Positions 9,709-18,357 of a DNA stretch of 64,000 nt are shown here, piece by piece. The notes beneath the pieces were generated by a model. That model was not told where the DNA came from, searched no databases, and saw only the letters and a program-made list of their open reading frames with translations. This stretch comes from Silicimonas algicola (GTDB taxonomy: Bacteria > Pseudomonadota > Alphaproteobacteria > Rhodobacterales > Rhodobacteraceae), in the NCBI RefSeq assembly GCF_003148765.1, contig NZ_QGGV01000002.1, positions 434,001 to 498,000 of the forward strand. The letters are read 5' to 3'. The position numbers and the translations under genes are program-made. Position 1 is the stretch's first letter. Each line of letters begins with the position of its first letter.

Positions 9709-10710
9709 TCAGGCGATTTCAGACACCTTGACCGCGCGGCCTTCGGCGACCGAGATGTTCGCGGCCTCGGCCAGGACAAGGGCCATCAGCCCGTCGTGGC
9801 CCGTCGTCGGCGGCGTCGTCTTGTCGTTGACGGCCGTCACGAAGGCCGCGATCTCGGCCTTGTAGGCGGGCATATAGCGCTCGAGGAAGAAGTTCACGAG
9901 AGGGCGGCGGGCGAAGCCCTTGCCGTTCGCGACCTGGACGCGGTTCTCGTGGATGTTCTCGGCCGAGGCCATGCCCTTGGAGCCCAGCACCTCGATCCGC
10001 TGGTCATAGCCGTAGGTCGCGCGGCGCGAGTTCGTGATGACGCACTGGCGGCCCTTCTTCGTCTTCAGGACCACGTTGACGCTGTCGTAGTCTCCGGCCT
10101 TGCCGATCTCCTTGTCGACGAGGACACTGGCCTGCGCGATGACGCTCTCGACCTCGTCGCCCAGCATCCAGCGGGCGATGTCGAAATCGTGGATCGTCAT
10201 GTCGCGGAAGATGCCGCCCGACCGCTTGATGTAGTCGATCGGCGGGGCGCCGGGATCGCGCGAGACGACGGTGACCATCTCGACCTTGCCGATCTCGCCC
10301 GCCTCGATGGTGTCGTGAAGCGCGCGGAAGTCGGGGTCGAAGCGGCGGTTGAAGCCGATCATCAGGGTGGCGCCCGTCTCCTCGACGACCTTGAGGCAGG
10401 AGCGCACGCGCTCGACCGAGAGGTCGATCGGCTTTTCGCAGAACACGGCCTTGCCGGCGCGGGCGAACATCTCGATCTGGTCGGCGTGGAGGTCGGTCGG
10501 CGTACAGATCGCCACGGCGTCGATGTCCTTCGCCTGGACGCAGTCCTCGACCGAGCGGATTTCGCAGCCGTAGGTGTCGCGCACCGACTTTGCCGCCTTC
10601 TTGACGGGGTCGTAGATGGCGACGAGCTCGGCGCCGGGCGTCTCGGAGATGGCGCGGGCGTGGACCTGTCCGATCCTGCCGGCACCGAGAATGGCGAAAC
10701 GAACGCTCAT
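9709..10710 (-). CDS. iolG: inositol 2-dehydrogenase (Gfo/Idh/MocA family)
   Basis: Oxidises myo-inositol (or a related inositol) to the 2-keto form with NAD+. ATG at 10710 with ggagga at good spacing gives 333 residues. The Rossmann motif FAILGAGRIGQVHA lies at the N-terminus. EKPIDL holds the catalytic lysine, and FRDMTIHDFDIARW supplies the catalytic Asp and His pair of the family. It is the first gene of the operon leading to the small membrane protein, aldolase-like protein and kinase. Other iol genes are absent from the window, so the full pathway must lie elsewhere or differ. Confidence 0.92.
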   Translation of the reverse strand: MSVRFAILGAGRIGQVHARAISETPGAELVAIYDPVKKAAKSVRDTYGCEIRSVEDCVQAKDIDAVAICTPTDLHADQIEMFARAGKAVFCEKPIDLSVERVRSCLKVVEETGATLMIGFNRRFDPDFRALHDTIEAGEIGKVEMVTVVSRDPGAPPIDYIKRSGGIFRDMTIHDFDIARWMLGDEVESVIAQASVLVDKEIGKAGDYDSVNVVLKTKKGRQCVITNSRRATYGYDQRIEVLGSKGMASAENIHENRVQVANGKGFARRPLVNFFLERYMPAYKAEIAAFVTAVNDKTTPPTTGHDGLMALVLAEAANISVAEGRAVKVSEIA

Positions 10711-10886
10711 GAAATCCTCCCTGAAAAGCGGCATCCCGGTCGGGATGGTCGCGCCCTTCTGTCCGCGCCGCCGCGCGTCCGTCAAGGCGGCTTGCACGGG
10801 TGGTTTCATTTCATGTCATTTCCGCTCAGCCGCCCGTCGCACGGCGTGTCTTCCTCCCGCCGCCGATCCGGTCTACCCCAAGGGTC

Positions 10887-11930
10887 ATGTTCGATCTCAC
10901 CCGCCTGTCCGACCTCGCCTCGGCACCCTTCGACACGATCATCGACGTGCGCTCGCCGTCCGAGTTCGCCGAGGATCACCTGCCCGGCGCGATCAGCCTG
11001 CCGGTCCTGTCGGACGAAGAGCGCGCGCGGGTCGGGACAATCTACGTGCAGGACAGTCCCTTCAAGGCGCGCAAGATCGGCGCGGCGCTGGTGGCTCGAA
11101 ACGCGGCTGCGCATATCGAAGGGCCACTTTCGGGGTTCGACGGCGGCTGGCAGCCCTTGGTCTACTGCTGGCGCGGCGGGCAGAGGTCGGGTTCCTTCGC
11201 GTCGATCCTCGCGCAGATCGGCTGGCGGTCGGACGTCGTCAAGGGCGGCTACCAGACCTACCGACGCCTTGTCGCGCGGCGGCTCTACGACGATCCGCTG
11301 CCGTCGCCCGTGATCCTTCTCGACGGCAACACGGGCACGGCGAAGACAGAAGTGCTGACCCGCCTCGCCTCGCGCGGCGTCCAGTCCATCGACCTCGAGG
11401 GGCTTGCGAACCATCGGGGCTCTGCCCTTGGCGAGCGGGGCGGGCAGCCGGGGCAGAAGATGTTCGAAAGCCGCCTGGCCTCCGCAATCGAGGCGCTGGA
11501 CCCCGCGCGTCCGGTGGTGATCGAGGCCGAGAGCAGCAAGGTCGGTCGCCTGAACATGCCGCCGCGCCTCTTCGCGGCGATGAAGGCGGCGCCGCGGATC
11601 GAGATCTCGGCGCCCGTCACCGCGCGCGCCGAATACCTGACGCGCGCCTATGGCGATCTCGTCGCGGACGGAGGTGCGCTGGACGACAGGCTGGACCTTC
11701 TCGTCAGGCTCCAGGGTCGCGAGCGGGTGGAAGGCTGGAAGACCCTGGCCCGCGAGGGAGGGCACGAGGCGCTGGCGGCCGAGTTGATCGACCTGCACTA
11801 CGACCCGCGCTACCGCAAGGTGCGCGAGCGGATCGAAGGGGAAGTCCTCGAAGTCATCAGGGCCGAGACGCTCGACGAGGCAGGCATCGACGCCATCGCC
11901 GACGAGGTGGCAAGGATCGCGAAGGCCTAG
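10887..11930 (+). CDS. mnmH: tRNA 2-selenouridine synthase
   Basis: Converts 2-thiouridine at the wobble position of some tRNAs to 2-selenouridine using selenophosphate (also called SelU/YbbB). ATG at 10887 gives 347 residues. An N-terminal rhodanese domain carries the active-site cysteine C94 in LVYCWRGGQRS. A P-loop-like segment GNTGTAKT sits at 147-154, as in the family, where the geranyl-transfer and selenation steps use both domains. It converges with selD, the gene for its selenophosphate donor, and the two stop codons share the palindrome CTAG. Confidence 0.95.
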   Translation: MFDLTRLSDLASAPFDTIIDVRSPSEFAEDHLPGAISLPVLSDEERARVGTIYVQDSPFKARKIGAALVARNAAAHIEGPLSGFDGGWQPLVYCWRGGQRSGSFASILAQIGWRSDVVKGGYQTYRRLVARRLYDDPLPSPVILLDGNTGTAKTEVLTRLASRGVQSIDLEGLANHRGSALGERGGQPGQKMFESRLASAIEALDPARPVVIEAESSKVGRLNMPPRLFAAMKAAPRIEISAPVTARAEYLTRAYGDLVADGGALDDRLDLLVRLQGRERVEGWKTLAREGGHEALAAELIDLHYDPRYRKVRERIEGEVLEVIRAETLDEAGIDAIADEVARIAKA

Positions 11931-14083
11931 CGCCCGGCGAGGGTGACGTGGCCCTTCGCGGTCATGCGCCCGATCCGTGCCGCGTCGTGGCCCATGGCGC
12001 GCAGGTCTGCGACAGCGCTTTCCGCCGCCGCCTCCGGGACGGCGGCGAGGAAGCCGCCCGCCGTCTGCGGATCGAAGAGAAGCGCGCCGCGCGCCGTTGA
12101 CGGGACCGTCGCCTCGACCGCCGCACGGTTCGCGGCCCAGATCGACGACCGGACGCCCGCCTCGGCCAGCGCCGTCGCGCCGGGAAGGAAAGGGACAGCG
12201 GCAAGGTCGATCTCGGCCGAAAGCCCGGAGGCCCGCGCCATCCGGGAAAGATGTCCAGCCAGCCCGAAGCCGGTCACGTCCGTCATCGCATGCGCGACCG
12301 TCGCGAGCCGCGAAGCCGCGTCGCCCTGCGTCCGGCAGAGGATGTCGAGTGCCGCCTTCACGTCTCGGCCGTGGGCCTTCAGTTCCATCTCGGCAGCGAG
12401 GATCGTCCCCGAGCCTATGGGCCGGGACAGGATCAGCGCGTCGCCCTCGCGCGCGCCGGAAATGGTCAGGGCCGAGCGGTCGAGCAGGCCCGTCACCGTA
12501 AACCCGATGGACAGTTCGGGTCCGAGCGTCGTGTGCCCGCCCGCGATGGCCGCGCCTGCCTGTGCGAAGACCTCGCCCGCGGCGGACATGATCTCGGCCA
12601 GCCAGCCTTCCTGCATCCTCTCGGCCATCCGGGGCAGGGTGATCTGCGCCAGCGCCGCCTGCGGGGACGCGCCCATGGCCCAGACATCGCCGAGCGCATG
12701 AAGTGCTACGATGCGCGCCATGACGTAAGGATCCTCCCAGACCGCGCGCAGGTGATCCGTCGTCAGCACCTGGCGTACACCGCCGATCCGAAGGACTGCA
12801 GCGTCGTCGCCAGCGCCGGTCTCGATGTCGTCGCGCGCGAGGTCGGGAAGGGCGGCCAGCGCCCGGTCGAGCGCGCCGGGCCCGACCTTCGCGCCGCAGC
12901 CGCCACAGAGCGGCTTCGGGCCAAGCGCCTCGGCCACGCCGTTGGCAACTTCCTCCGGCAGGGGAGGCGGAGCCATCGGCGTCAGGTCACCGAGCTTTTC
13001 CATGAAGGCGCGGTCGATGCGGTCTTTCAATGTCCAAGCCCAGTCGCCCGAGATCGCCCGGTTCCACTTGTCGGCGACCGCTGCCTTCCGTCCGAGAGAG
13101 ACGAGCTTCAGATAGTGCTTCTGCGGCCGGAAGGGCTCCAGCGCCTCGCCGGTCAGCGCCGCGCGGATGTTTCGCGTCAGGACGGGCGCGGCACGCACGG
13201 CATAGACGCCGGCCTTTGGGCGGGGGCTTTGCGAGAGGTGGGCGCAATCGCCCACGGCAAAGACGGCGGGATCGGTGACCGACCGCAGGGTCGCGTCGAC
13301 AGTGACGTATCCCTTCGTCAGGTCGAGACCAGTCGTCGACAGCCAGTCATGCGGCCTCGCCCCCGCCGCGCCGACGGTCAGCGCCGCCGCCACGGTTCGG
13401 CCATCCGAGAGGGTGACGCTCTCCGCCTCGATGCGCTCCACGCGGACGTTCTCGATCAGGTCGATGCGCGCTGCCGCCAGTTCGGACAGGAGCCGCTCCC
13501 GCGCAGGGTCGGAGACATCTCTCAAGGCCCTGTCCGCCTCGATCACCGTCACCGCACCGCGTCCCGAAAGCGCATGATGCATGGCGAGCGCAAGTTCGAC
13601 GCCCGCGACGCCGCCGCCGATGACCGCCACCGGGCCGCCTTCGTCCAGGTGGCGTGTCCAGCGGTCGGCGTAGGGGCCGAGGGGCTTCGCCGCGATGGCG
13701 TGGTCGCCGAAGCCCGGAAGGTCGGGCATATCGGAGGTGATGCCGATGTCGAGCGACAGAAGGTCGTAGCGCACGGGCGGGCGGCCGACGACGTCCACTG
13801 TCTTCGCGGAGAGGTCGAGACCCGAGGCGAGACCGAAGATCAGCCGGGCGCCGGCGAAGCGCGCCAGGCGGACGATGTCGATCTCGAGGTCGTCGCGGGC
13901 GTAGTGGCCGGCGATGAAGCCGGGGAGCATTCCCGTATAGGGCGCGGTCGGCTCCGGCGTGATGACGGTGAGACGCGCTCCGGGCAGGGGGTCCATGCCC
14001 CACCGCTTGAGCAGCAGCGCATGCGCGTGACCGCCGCCGACGAGGACGACCTCTTGCGCGAGGGGAAGCGGGTGCGGGTGCAT
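11927..14083 (-). CDS. selD: NAD(P)/FAD-dependent oxidoreductase fused to selenide, water dikinase (SelD)
   Basis: A 718-residue two-domain protein. Residues 1 to about 375 are a type II NADH dehydrogenase-like flavoprotein: GGGHAH at 16-21 and GGGVAG at 156-161 (dinucleotide binding), and VFAVGDCAH at 274-282. Residues from about 385 on are SelD, which makes selenophosphate from selenide and ATP. The active site is Cys, not selenocysteine: C393 and C396 in LCGGCGAKV with the essential lysine at 399, then GAGDDAAVL and later GGHTTLGPE. The fusion is known in several bacteria; the flavoprotein half may supply reduced selenium. It is the last gene of a minus-strand operon. Confidence 0.95.
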   Translation of the reverse strand: MHPHPLPLAQEVVLVGGGHAHALLLKRWGMDPLPGARLTVITPEPTAPYTGMLPGFIAGHYARDDLEIDIVRLARFAGARLIFGLASGLDLSAKTVDVVGRPPVRYDLLSLDIGITSDMPDLPGFGDHAIAAKPLGPYADRWTRHLDEGGPVAVIGGGVAGVELALAMHHALSGRGAVTVIEADRALRDVSDPARERLLSELAAARIDLIENVRVERIEAESVTLSDGRTVAAALTVGAAGARPHDWLSTTGLDLTKGYVTVDATLRSVTDPAVFAVGDCAHLSQSPRPKAGVYAVRAAPVLTRNIRAALTGEALEPFRPQKHYLKLVSLGRKAAVADKWNRAISGDWAWTLKDRIDRAFMEKLGDLTPMAPPPLPEEVANGVAEALGPKPLCGGCGAKVGPGALDRALAALPDLARDDIETGAGDDAAVLRIGGVRQVLTTDHLRAVWEDPYVMARIVALHALGDVWAMGASPQAALAQITLPRMAERMQEGWLAEIMSAAGEVFAQAGAAIAGGHTTLGPELSIGFTVTGLLDRSALTISGAREGDALILSRPIGSGTILAAEMELKAHGRDVKAALDILCRTQGDAASRLATVAHAMTDVTGFGLAGHLSRMARASGLSAEIDLAAVPFLPGATALAEAGVRSSIWAANRAAVEATVPSTARGALLFDPQTAGGFLAAVPEAAAESAVADLRAMGHDAARIGRMTAKGHVTLAGR

Positions 14084-14102
14084 CTGGCCTGCCTAGCCGC
14101 TC

Positions 14103-15155
14103 TCAGTCGTCTTGGCGAGGCGGCGCATAGCCGCTCATCTCGAGATAGCCCCGCCCCTCGTGCGTGCCGGTCACGGCGACCGGACCTTCCCAGTAGGGAA
14201 TGCGCGTCCGCATCCAGCTGTCGTCGCGCAGCGCCTCGACGCGGATGTCGAGATCGCGCTCGGGCAGGGTGATCTGCCAGTCGACGGGAACCTCGCGGCC
14301 CTCGACCTCGGCGATGCGCAGGGGCGTCATCGTCAGCTCGCCGGGCTCCAGCGGGTCCGGCGTGCCGTCGGGCGCGATCCAGGTGCCGACGGTATAGGCG
14401 CCGCCGTCCGCCTCGCGCAGGCGATACCCCATGAGGCGATGGCCGTCGTCGAGGTGCAGTGAAATCCAGTCCCACCCGGTCTGCGATCCCGTCAGCGGCT
14501 GCGACGACCATTCGCGGTCGAGCCAGGCCTCTCCGCTGACCTCGACCGGGCCAGAGGGCAGCGTGATGGTGCCCGTCACGTCGTAGAACGGCTGCAAATA
14601 ATAGTGGCTGGCCTGTCCCGCCTCGGACTTCACGCTGAAGCCCTCGACACCCTGCGGCACGAAGGGACCATCCGCGTCCAGCCCCAGGTCGTAGGCCCAG
14701 TCCGCGCCCTGCGCCGTCAGGGTGACCTCGGACAGCGTGGGGCCGGCCATCCGCCATTCGTCGATCCAGGCCTCGAAGGGCTCGGCCTCGACGCCCGCCT
14801 GTCCGATGCCGCCTCGGGCCAGGCGCTCGGCCGAGACGTGCCCGTCCGGCGTCGAAAGGGCGGCATGACCCATCCAGACCTGCCTGTCGGGGTCGCCTCC
14901 GGGCGCCAGGGCATTGCGGAAGAGCGTCCATTGGACGCCATAGGTCTCGCCGTCCGCGCCATCAAGGGTGGCGGTGACGTACCACCATTCGATGCGGAAA
15001 TCGGGGTGGGGTCCGTGATCCTCGGGGAAGACGAAGCGCGTCGCGGGGTCGGGCAGGGCATAGCCGTCCGCGTCGGAGCCCAGCCCCGCGAACCCCTGCG
15101 CGAACCCCGCCAGGGGCAGAAGCGACAGGACAAAGGCGAAGGCTCTAGCGTTCAT
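14103..15155 (-). CDS. secreted lipocalin-like / CrtC-AttH family protein
   Basis: The product is 350 residues with a signal peptide (MNARAFAFVLSLLPLAGFA). The body matches the hydroxyneurosporene dehydrogenase-like/AttH lipocalin fold: HPDFRIEWWYVTATL and SHYYLQPFYDVTGTI, then GEAWLDREWSSQPL and GWDWISLHLDDGHRLMGYRL. It overlaps the upstream ABC permease gene by 11 bases, so it is part of that transporter operon and acts outside the cytoplasm. AttH-like proteins often sit beside LolD/FtsX-like transporters; the substrate (probably hydrophobic) is unknown. A role in carotenoid synthesis is unlikely in this context. Confidence 0.85.
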   Translation of the reverse strand: MNARAFAFVLSLLPLAGFAQGFAGLGSDADGYALPDPATRFVFPEDHGPHPDFRIEWWYVTATLDGADGETYGVQWTLFRNALAPGGDPDRQVWMGHAALSTPDGHVSAERLARGGIGQAGVEAEPFEAWIDEWRMAGPTLSEVTLTAQGADWAYDLGLDADGPFVPQGVEGFSVKSEAGQASHYYLQPFYDVTGTITLPSGPVEVSGEAWLDREWSSQPLTGSQTGWDWISLHLDDGHRLMGYRLREADGGAYTVGTWIAPDGTPDPLEPGELTMTPLRIAEVEGREVPVDWQITLPERDLDIRVEALRDDSWMRTRIPYWEGPVAVTGTHEGRGYLEMSGYAPPRQDD

Positions 15156-17547
15156 GCGTGAAGACCCGGATCAGGTCGGCGGGCGGACGGCGGGCCAGTT
15201 GCACTGCTGGCCACAGACCGGCAAGTGCGGCCGCCGCGAGCGAAAGAAGCCCAAGCCACAGCCATTGGAGGGGATAGACGAACATGGGCAGGCGCCAGCC
15301 GAAGGCCTCGACGTTGATGACAGCGAGCAGGATCCAGGCCAGACCGAGGCCCACGGGCACCGACAGCACGAAGGTCAGCGCCGCGAGGACGAGCGCGCGC
15401 AGGAACTCTATCCGGGCGAGGCGACCGCGCGTGAGACCAAGCGCCCAGAGAGGCGCAAGCTGGGGCAGGCGCATCGACGCCAGCGTGAGGAGGCTCGTGA
15501 GGATCGCGACGCCCGCCACGCCGAGCGTCAGCACGTTGAGCGCGCCCGTGACCGCGAAGGTCCGCTCGAAGATCGACAGGCTGAACGCCTTCAGCGCGGC
15601 CTGGTCGGTCATCGCATCGGCGGGGAGACCGAATTCGCCTTCGAGCGCACGGCGCAGGTCGTCGGTTCCGCCGTCGCCGACGAGGACGCCGAAGTCGGTG
15701 CGTTCTGCCTCGGGATAGCGGTCGGTCAGCACCTGGAGCGGGATCACCACCTGCCCGAGCGGATTGCCGTAGTCGCTGTAGACGCCGAGGATTTCGTCGC
15801 GAAAGCCGCCGGGCAGGTCCAGCAGGTCGCCGGGCGACAGGTCTTCGCGCCGCGCGAGCTGCTCGTTCACGAGGACGCCTCCGCCCCGGCCCATCCGCGC
15901 CCATGTCTCGGGGAGGGAGGCGAGAAGCGGCCATGTCCGGGCATAGATCGGGTGATCGGCCATGCCGTAGATCTCGGTCGGAGCGCCCAGGATGTCGCCC
16001 TCGGTGTTCCAGATCGGCAGCACGCCTTCGGCGCGGGCCTCGAGGAACGTGCGCAGCCGACCCCCTTCGGCGTCGTCGCGGGCGCTGACGTAGAGGTCGC
16101 TCACGAGCCTCTGGTCGAGCCAGCCGGTGAAGGTCTGCCGGAAGCTCGACACCATCGTGCCGACGCCGATGTTGGCGGAGAGCGCCAGCATCAGCGCCAT
16201 CAGCGCCAGCGACAGGCCGGGAAGCTGCTGGCGGGTATCGGCCCAGAACCACTCCGACAGGGCCGTCCGCGCGCTGCGCCCCGCCAGCGCCACGAGGCCG
16301 GACAGCACCGCTGGGAGCGCAAGCGCCGCGGCGAGGAGGACGCCGCCGAGCAGGACGAAGCCGCCGGCGAGGCCGCCCCCCGCGACGAGCGCGAGGCAGG
16401 CGAGCGCCAGGCAGAGCCCGGCCAGAAGAAGCTGGGACCGGATCGCCCGGCCCGACACCATCGCCCAGGCGCGGGGTCGCGCGGGGGCGAGGGGCGGCAT
16501 GCGCGCGACCCGCAACAGGCCGCCCGCCGCAGCCAGCGCCGTGCCGAGGCAGGCGATGACGAGACCGGAGAGCCACCAGGCGGGCGAAAGCGTCAGCGTG
16601 CCTTCGACGCTGGCGTCGTATAGGCCGCGCAGTGTCGCGGCGACGTCTGGCAGAAGGCTTGCGGCGATAATGTAGCCGAGAAGGATGCCGATGGCGCCCG
16701 CGATCACCGCGAAGATCAGAAGCTCGATGGTGAGTAGGCCGACGAGCGTGCCGGCCGGGACGCCGAGCGCGCGCAGGGTGCGGAAAACCGAGCGGCGCTG
16801 TTCGAAGGCGAGGCCGACCGCGCCGTTGACGATGAAGAGACCGACCGCGAAGGACAGAAGTCCGAAGGCGGTCAGGTTGAGATGGAAGCTGTCGGTGAGG
16901 CGCCCTAGGTCGTCGGCGGTCTGCGGCTCGCTGAGGGCGAGGTCCGGCGCCGCCTCGTCGAGCGGGGCCTGACGCAACGGTTGAACGGGGTCTATCAGCA
17001 GACGCGAGTATCCTTGCTGCCCGGTCAGTTCCGCGGCAACGGTGAGGTCTGTCAGGACGAGGCCCGACGCCAGCCCCTCGCGCGGGACGACACGGTCGCC
17101 GAAGGCCGACAGCCGCCCCGCCGTGACAGGATCGGCCAGCATGTCGCCGCCCGCCGCGACGAGGCCAGCGAGGTCGTCCGTGTCGAGCGACCCGGCGGCG
17201 GGCGACGCCTCGGGCAGGGTAAAGGGGTCGACGCCCAGAAGCCGCACGCGGCCCCGGTCGCCCTCGATCCAGCCGTCGATGACGGGGCTGACCAGCCAGC
17301 CAGCGCGGCGGAGGGCCACGTAAGTCTCGACCGGGATTGGTGCCGCGGCGGGGGCGGTCAGGGCCGAGACGCCTCCGCCGCCGAGGACGTCGGCTGCCGC
17401 GGCATAGCTTTTCCGCGCTTCGGCGTTGATCGCCTGCACGCCCGACCAGAGCGCGGTGGCGAGGGCCAGGCCCAGGATCAGGGTCACGAGCTGGAACGGC
17501 CGCCGACGCCAGTGCGACAGGAGGGCCGAGAGGACGGTGCGGATCAT
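15145..17547 (-). CDS. ABC transporter permease, FtsX/MacB-like
   Basis: An 800-residue membrane protein with an N-terminal helix (PFQLVTLILGLALATALW), a large periplasmic loop, and blocks of helices near 230-350, 370-420 and 660-790. This duplicated FtsX-type layout is typical of permeases that drive lipoprotein or hydrophobic-substrate movement from the inner membrane. It is preceded by its ATPase (79-base gap that holds a repeat element) and overlaps the lipocalin-like gene. Together they form an AttEFGH-like export or extraction system. Substrate unknown. Confidence 0.9.
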   Translation of the reverse strand: MIRTVLSALLSHWRRRPFQLVTLILGLALATALWSGVQAINAEARKSYAAAADVLGGGGVSALTAPAAAPIPVETYVALRRAGWLVSPVIDGWIEGDRGRVRLLGVDPFTLPEASPAAGSLDTDDLAGLVAAGGDMLADPVTAGRLSAFGDRVVPREGLASGLVLTDLTVAAELTGQQGYSRLLIDPVQPLRQAPLDEAAPDLALSEPQTADDLGRLTDSFHLNLTAFGLLSFAVGLFIVNGAVGLAFEQRRSVFRTLRALGVPAGTLVGLLTIELLIFAVIAGAIGILLGYIIAASLLPDVAATLRGLYDASVEGTLTLSPAWWLSGLVIACLGTALAAAGGLLRVARMPPLAPARPRAWAMVSGRAIRSQLLLAGLCLALACLALVAGGGLAGGFVLLGGVLLAAALALPAVLSGLVALAGRSARTALSEWFWADTRQQLPGLSLALMALMLALSANIGVGTMVSSFRQTFTGWLDQRLVSDLYVSARDDAEGGRLRTFLEARAEGVLPIWNTEGDILGAPTEIYGMADHPIYARTWPLLASLPETWARMGRGGGVLVNEQLARREDLSPGDLLDLPGGFRDEILGVYSDYGNPLGQVVIPLQVLTDRYPEAERTDFGVLVGDGGTDDLRRALEGEFGLPADAMTDQAALKAFSLSIFERTFAVTGALNVLTLGVAGVAILTSLLTLASMRLPQLAPLWALGLTRGRLARIEFLRALVLAALTFVLSVPVGLGLAWILLAVINVEAFGWRLPMFVYPLQWLWLGLLSLAAAALAGLWPAVQLARRPPADLIRVFTHER

Positions 17548-17556
17548 CGGGCGGGC

Positions 17557-17626
17557 GAGGGGGCTCTGCCCCCGCCTCCCTGCGGGCGGCCCCCCGACGT
17601 ATTTGACGGCCGATGGAAGCGTCCCG
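17557..17626 (-). repeat. post-stop intergenic element, copy 2 (after the ABC ATPase, inside an operon)
   Basis: Read from the ATPase stop on the minus strand: gcttccatcggccgtcaa, atacgtcggggg, then a CCCGCAGGG mini-hairpin and a GGGGGC-AGA-GCCCCC stem. The order and core match the element after the radical SAM gene. It separates two cistrons of one operon rather than closing the operon. Confidence 0.7.
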
Positions 17627-18277
17627 TCATGCCAGGCGACCCCGGCTGAGGTGCAGGCGGCGGTCGGCGCGGGCCGCGAGCCTCTGGGAATGCGTGGCGA
17701 CGAGAAGGGCGGTGCCCTCGGTGCGGGCGAGCGAGACGAGAAGGTCCATCACCGTGTCGCCCGTCGCCTCGTCGAGGTTGCCTGTCGGCTCGTCGGCCAT
17801 GAGAAGGCGCGGACCGCCCGCGACCGCGCGGCCGATGGCCACGCGCTGCTGCTGCCCGCCGGAAAGCTCCTCGGGGTATTTCGCCAGGTGATCGGTCAGG
17901 CCCAGCCGAAGGGCGAGAGCGTCAAGCTGCGCCTCCTCGGCCCGCCCGGCGAGGCGCGCCTGGAAGGCCAGGTTGCGAGCCACGGACAGCGAGGGGATCA
18001 GGTTGAACTGCTGGAAAACGATGCCGATGTCGCTGCGTCTCAGGGCGGCGCGACCCCTGTCGTCCATTTCGGTCAGGTCCTGGCCGTCGATCAGCACATG
18101 GCCGATGTCGGCGGGCTCGAGCCCGGCCACGACATGAAGAAGGGTCGACTTGCCCGAGCCGCTTTCACCCGTGAGCGCCACGATCTCGCCCCCCTCGACG
18201 TCGAGAGAGATCCCGTCGAGCACGGGGCGCTCGGCCCCTGGGAAGCGTTTGACGAGATCGCGAACGGCAAGAAGCAT
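17627..18277 (-). CDS. ABC transporter ATP-binding protein, LolD/MacB-like
   Basis: 216 residues from the ATG at 18277. Walker A GESGSGKS at 37-44, a Q-loop in DIGIVFQQFNLIPSL, signature LSGGQQQRVAIGRA, and Walker B LLMADEPTGNLDE. The single-domain size and the FNLIPSL sequence are typical of the LolD/MacB/FtsE type. It pairs with the FtsX-like permease downstream. Confidence 0.93.
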   Translation of the reverse strand: MLLAVRDLVKRFPGAERPVLDGISLDVEGGEIVALTGESGSGKSTLLHVVAGLEPADIGHVLIDGQDLTEMDDRGRAALRRSDIGIVFQQFNLIPSLSVARNLAFQARLAGRAEEAQLDALALRLGLTDHLAKYPEELSGGQQQRVAIGRAVAGGPRLLMADEPTGNLDEATGDTVMDLLVSLARTEGTALLVATHSQRLAARADRRLHLSRGRLA

Positions 18278-18357
18278 GTGGCGGAGGTTAGCCTGCATTC
18301 GCGCGAAGGACAGGGGAAGGACGGCAGGTGAGACGCTGTGGCGCGGACGCCCTTGCG

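Noticed and set aside
12251-14272. Long plus-strand open frame opposite the selD fusion
   Set aside because: Antisense shadow with Arg-rich composition; the minus strand encodes a clear two-domain protein throughout.
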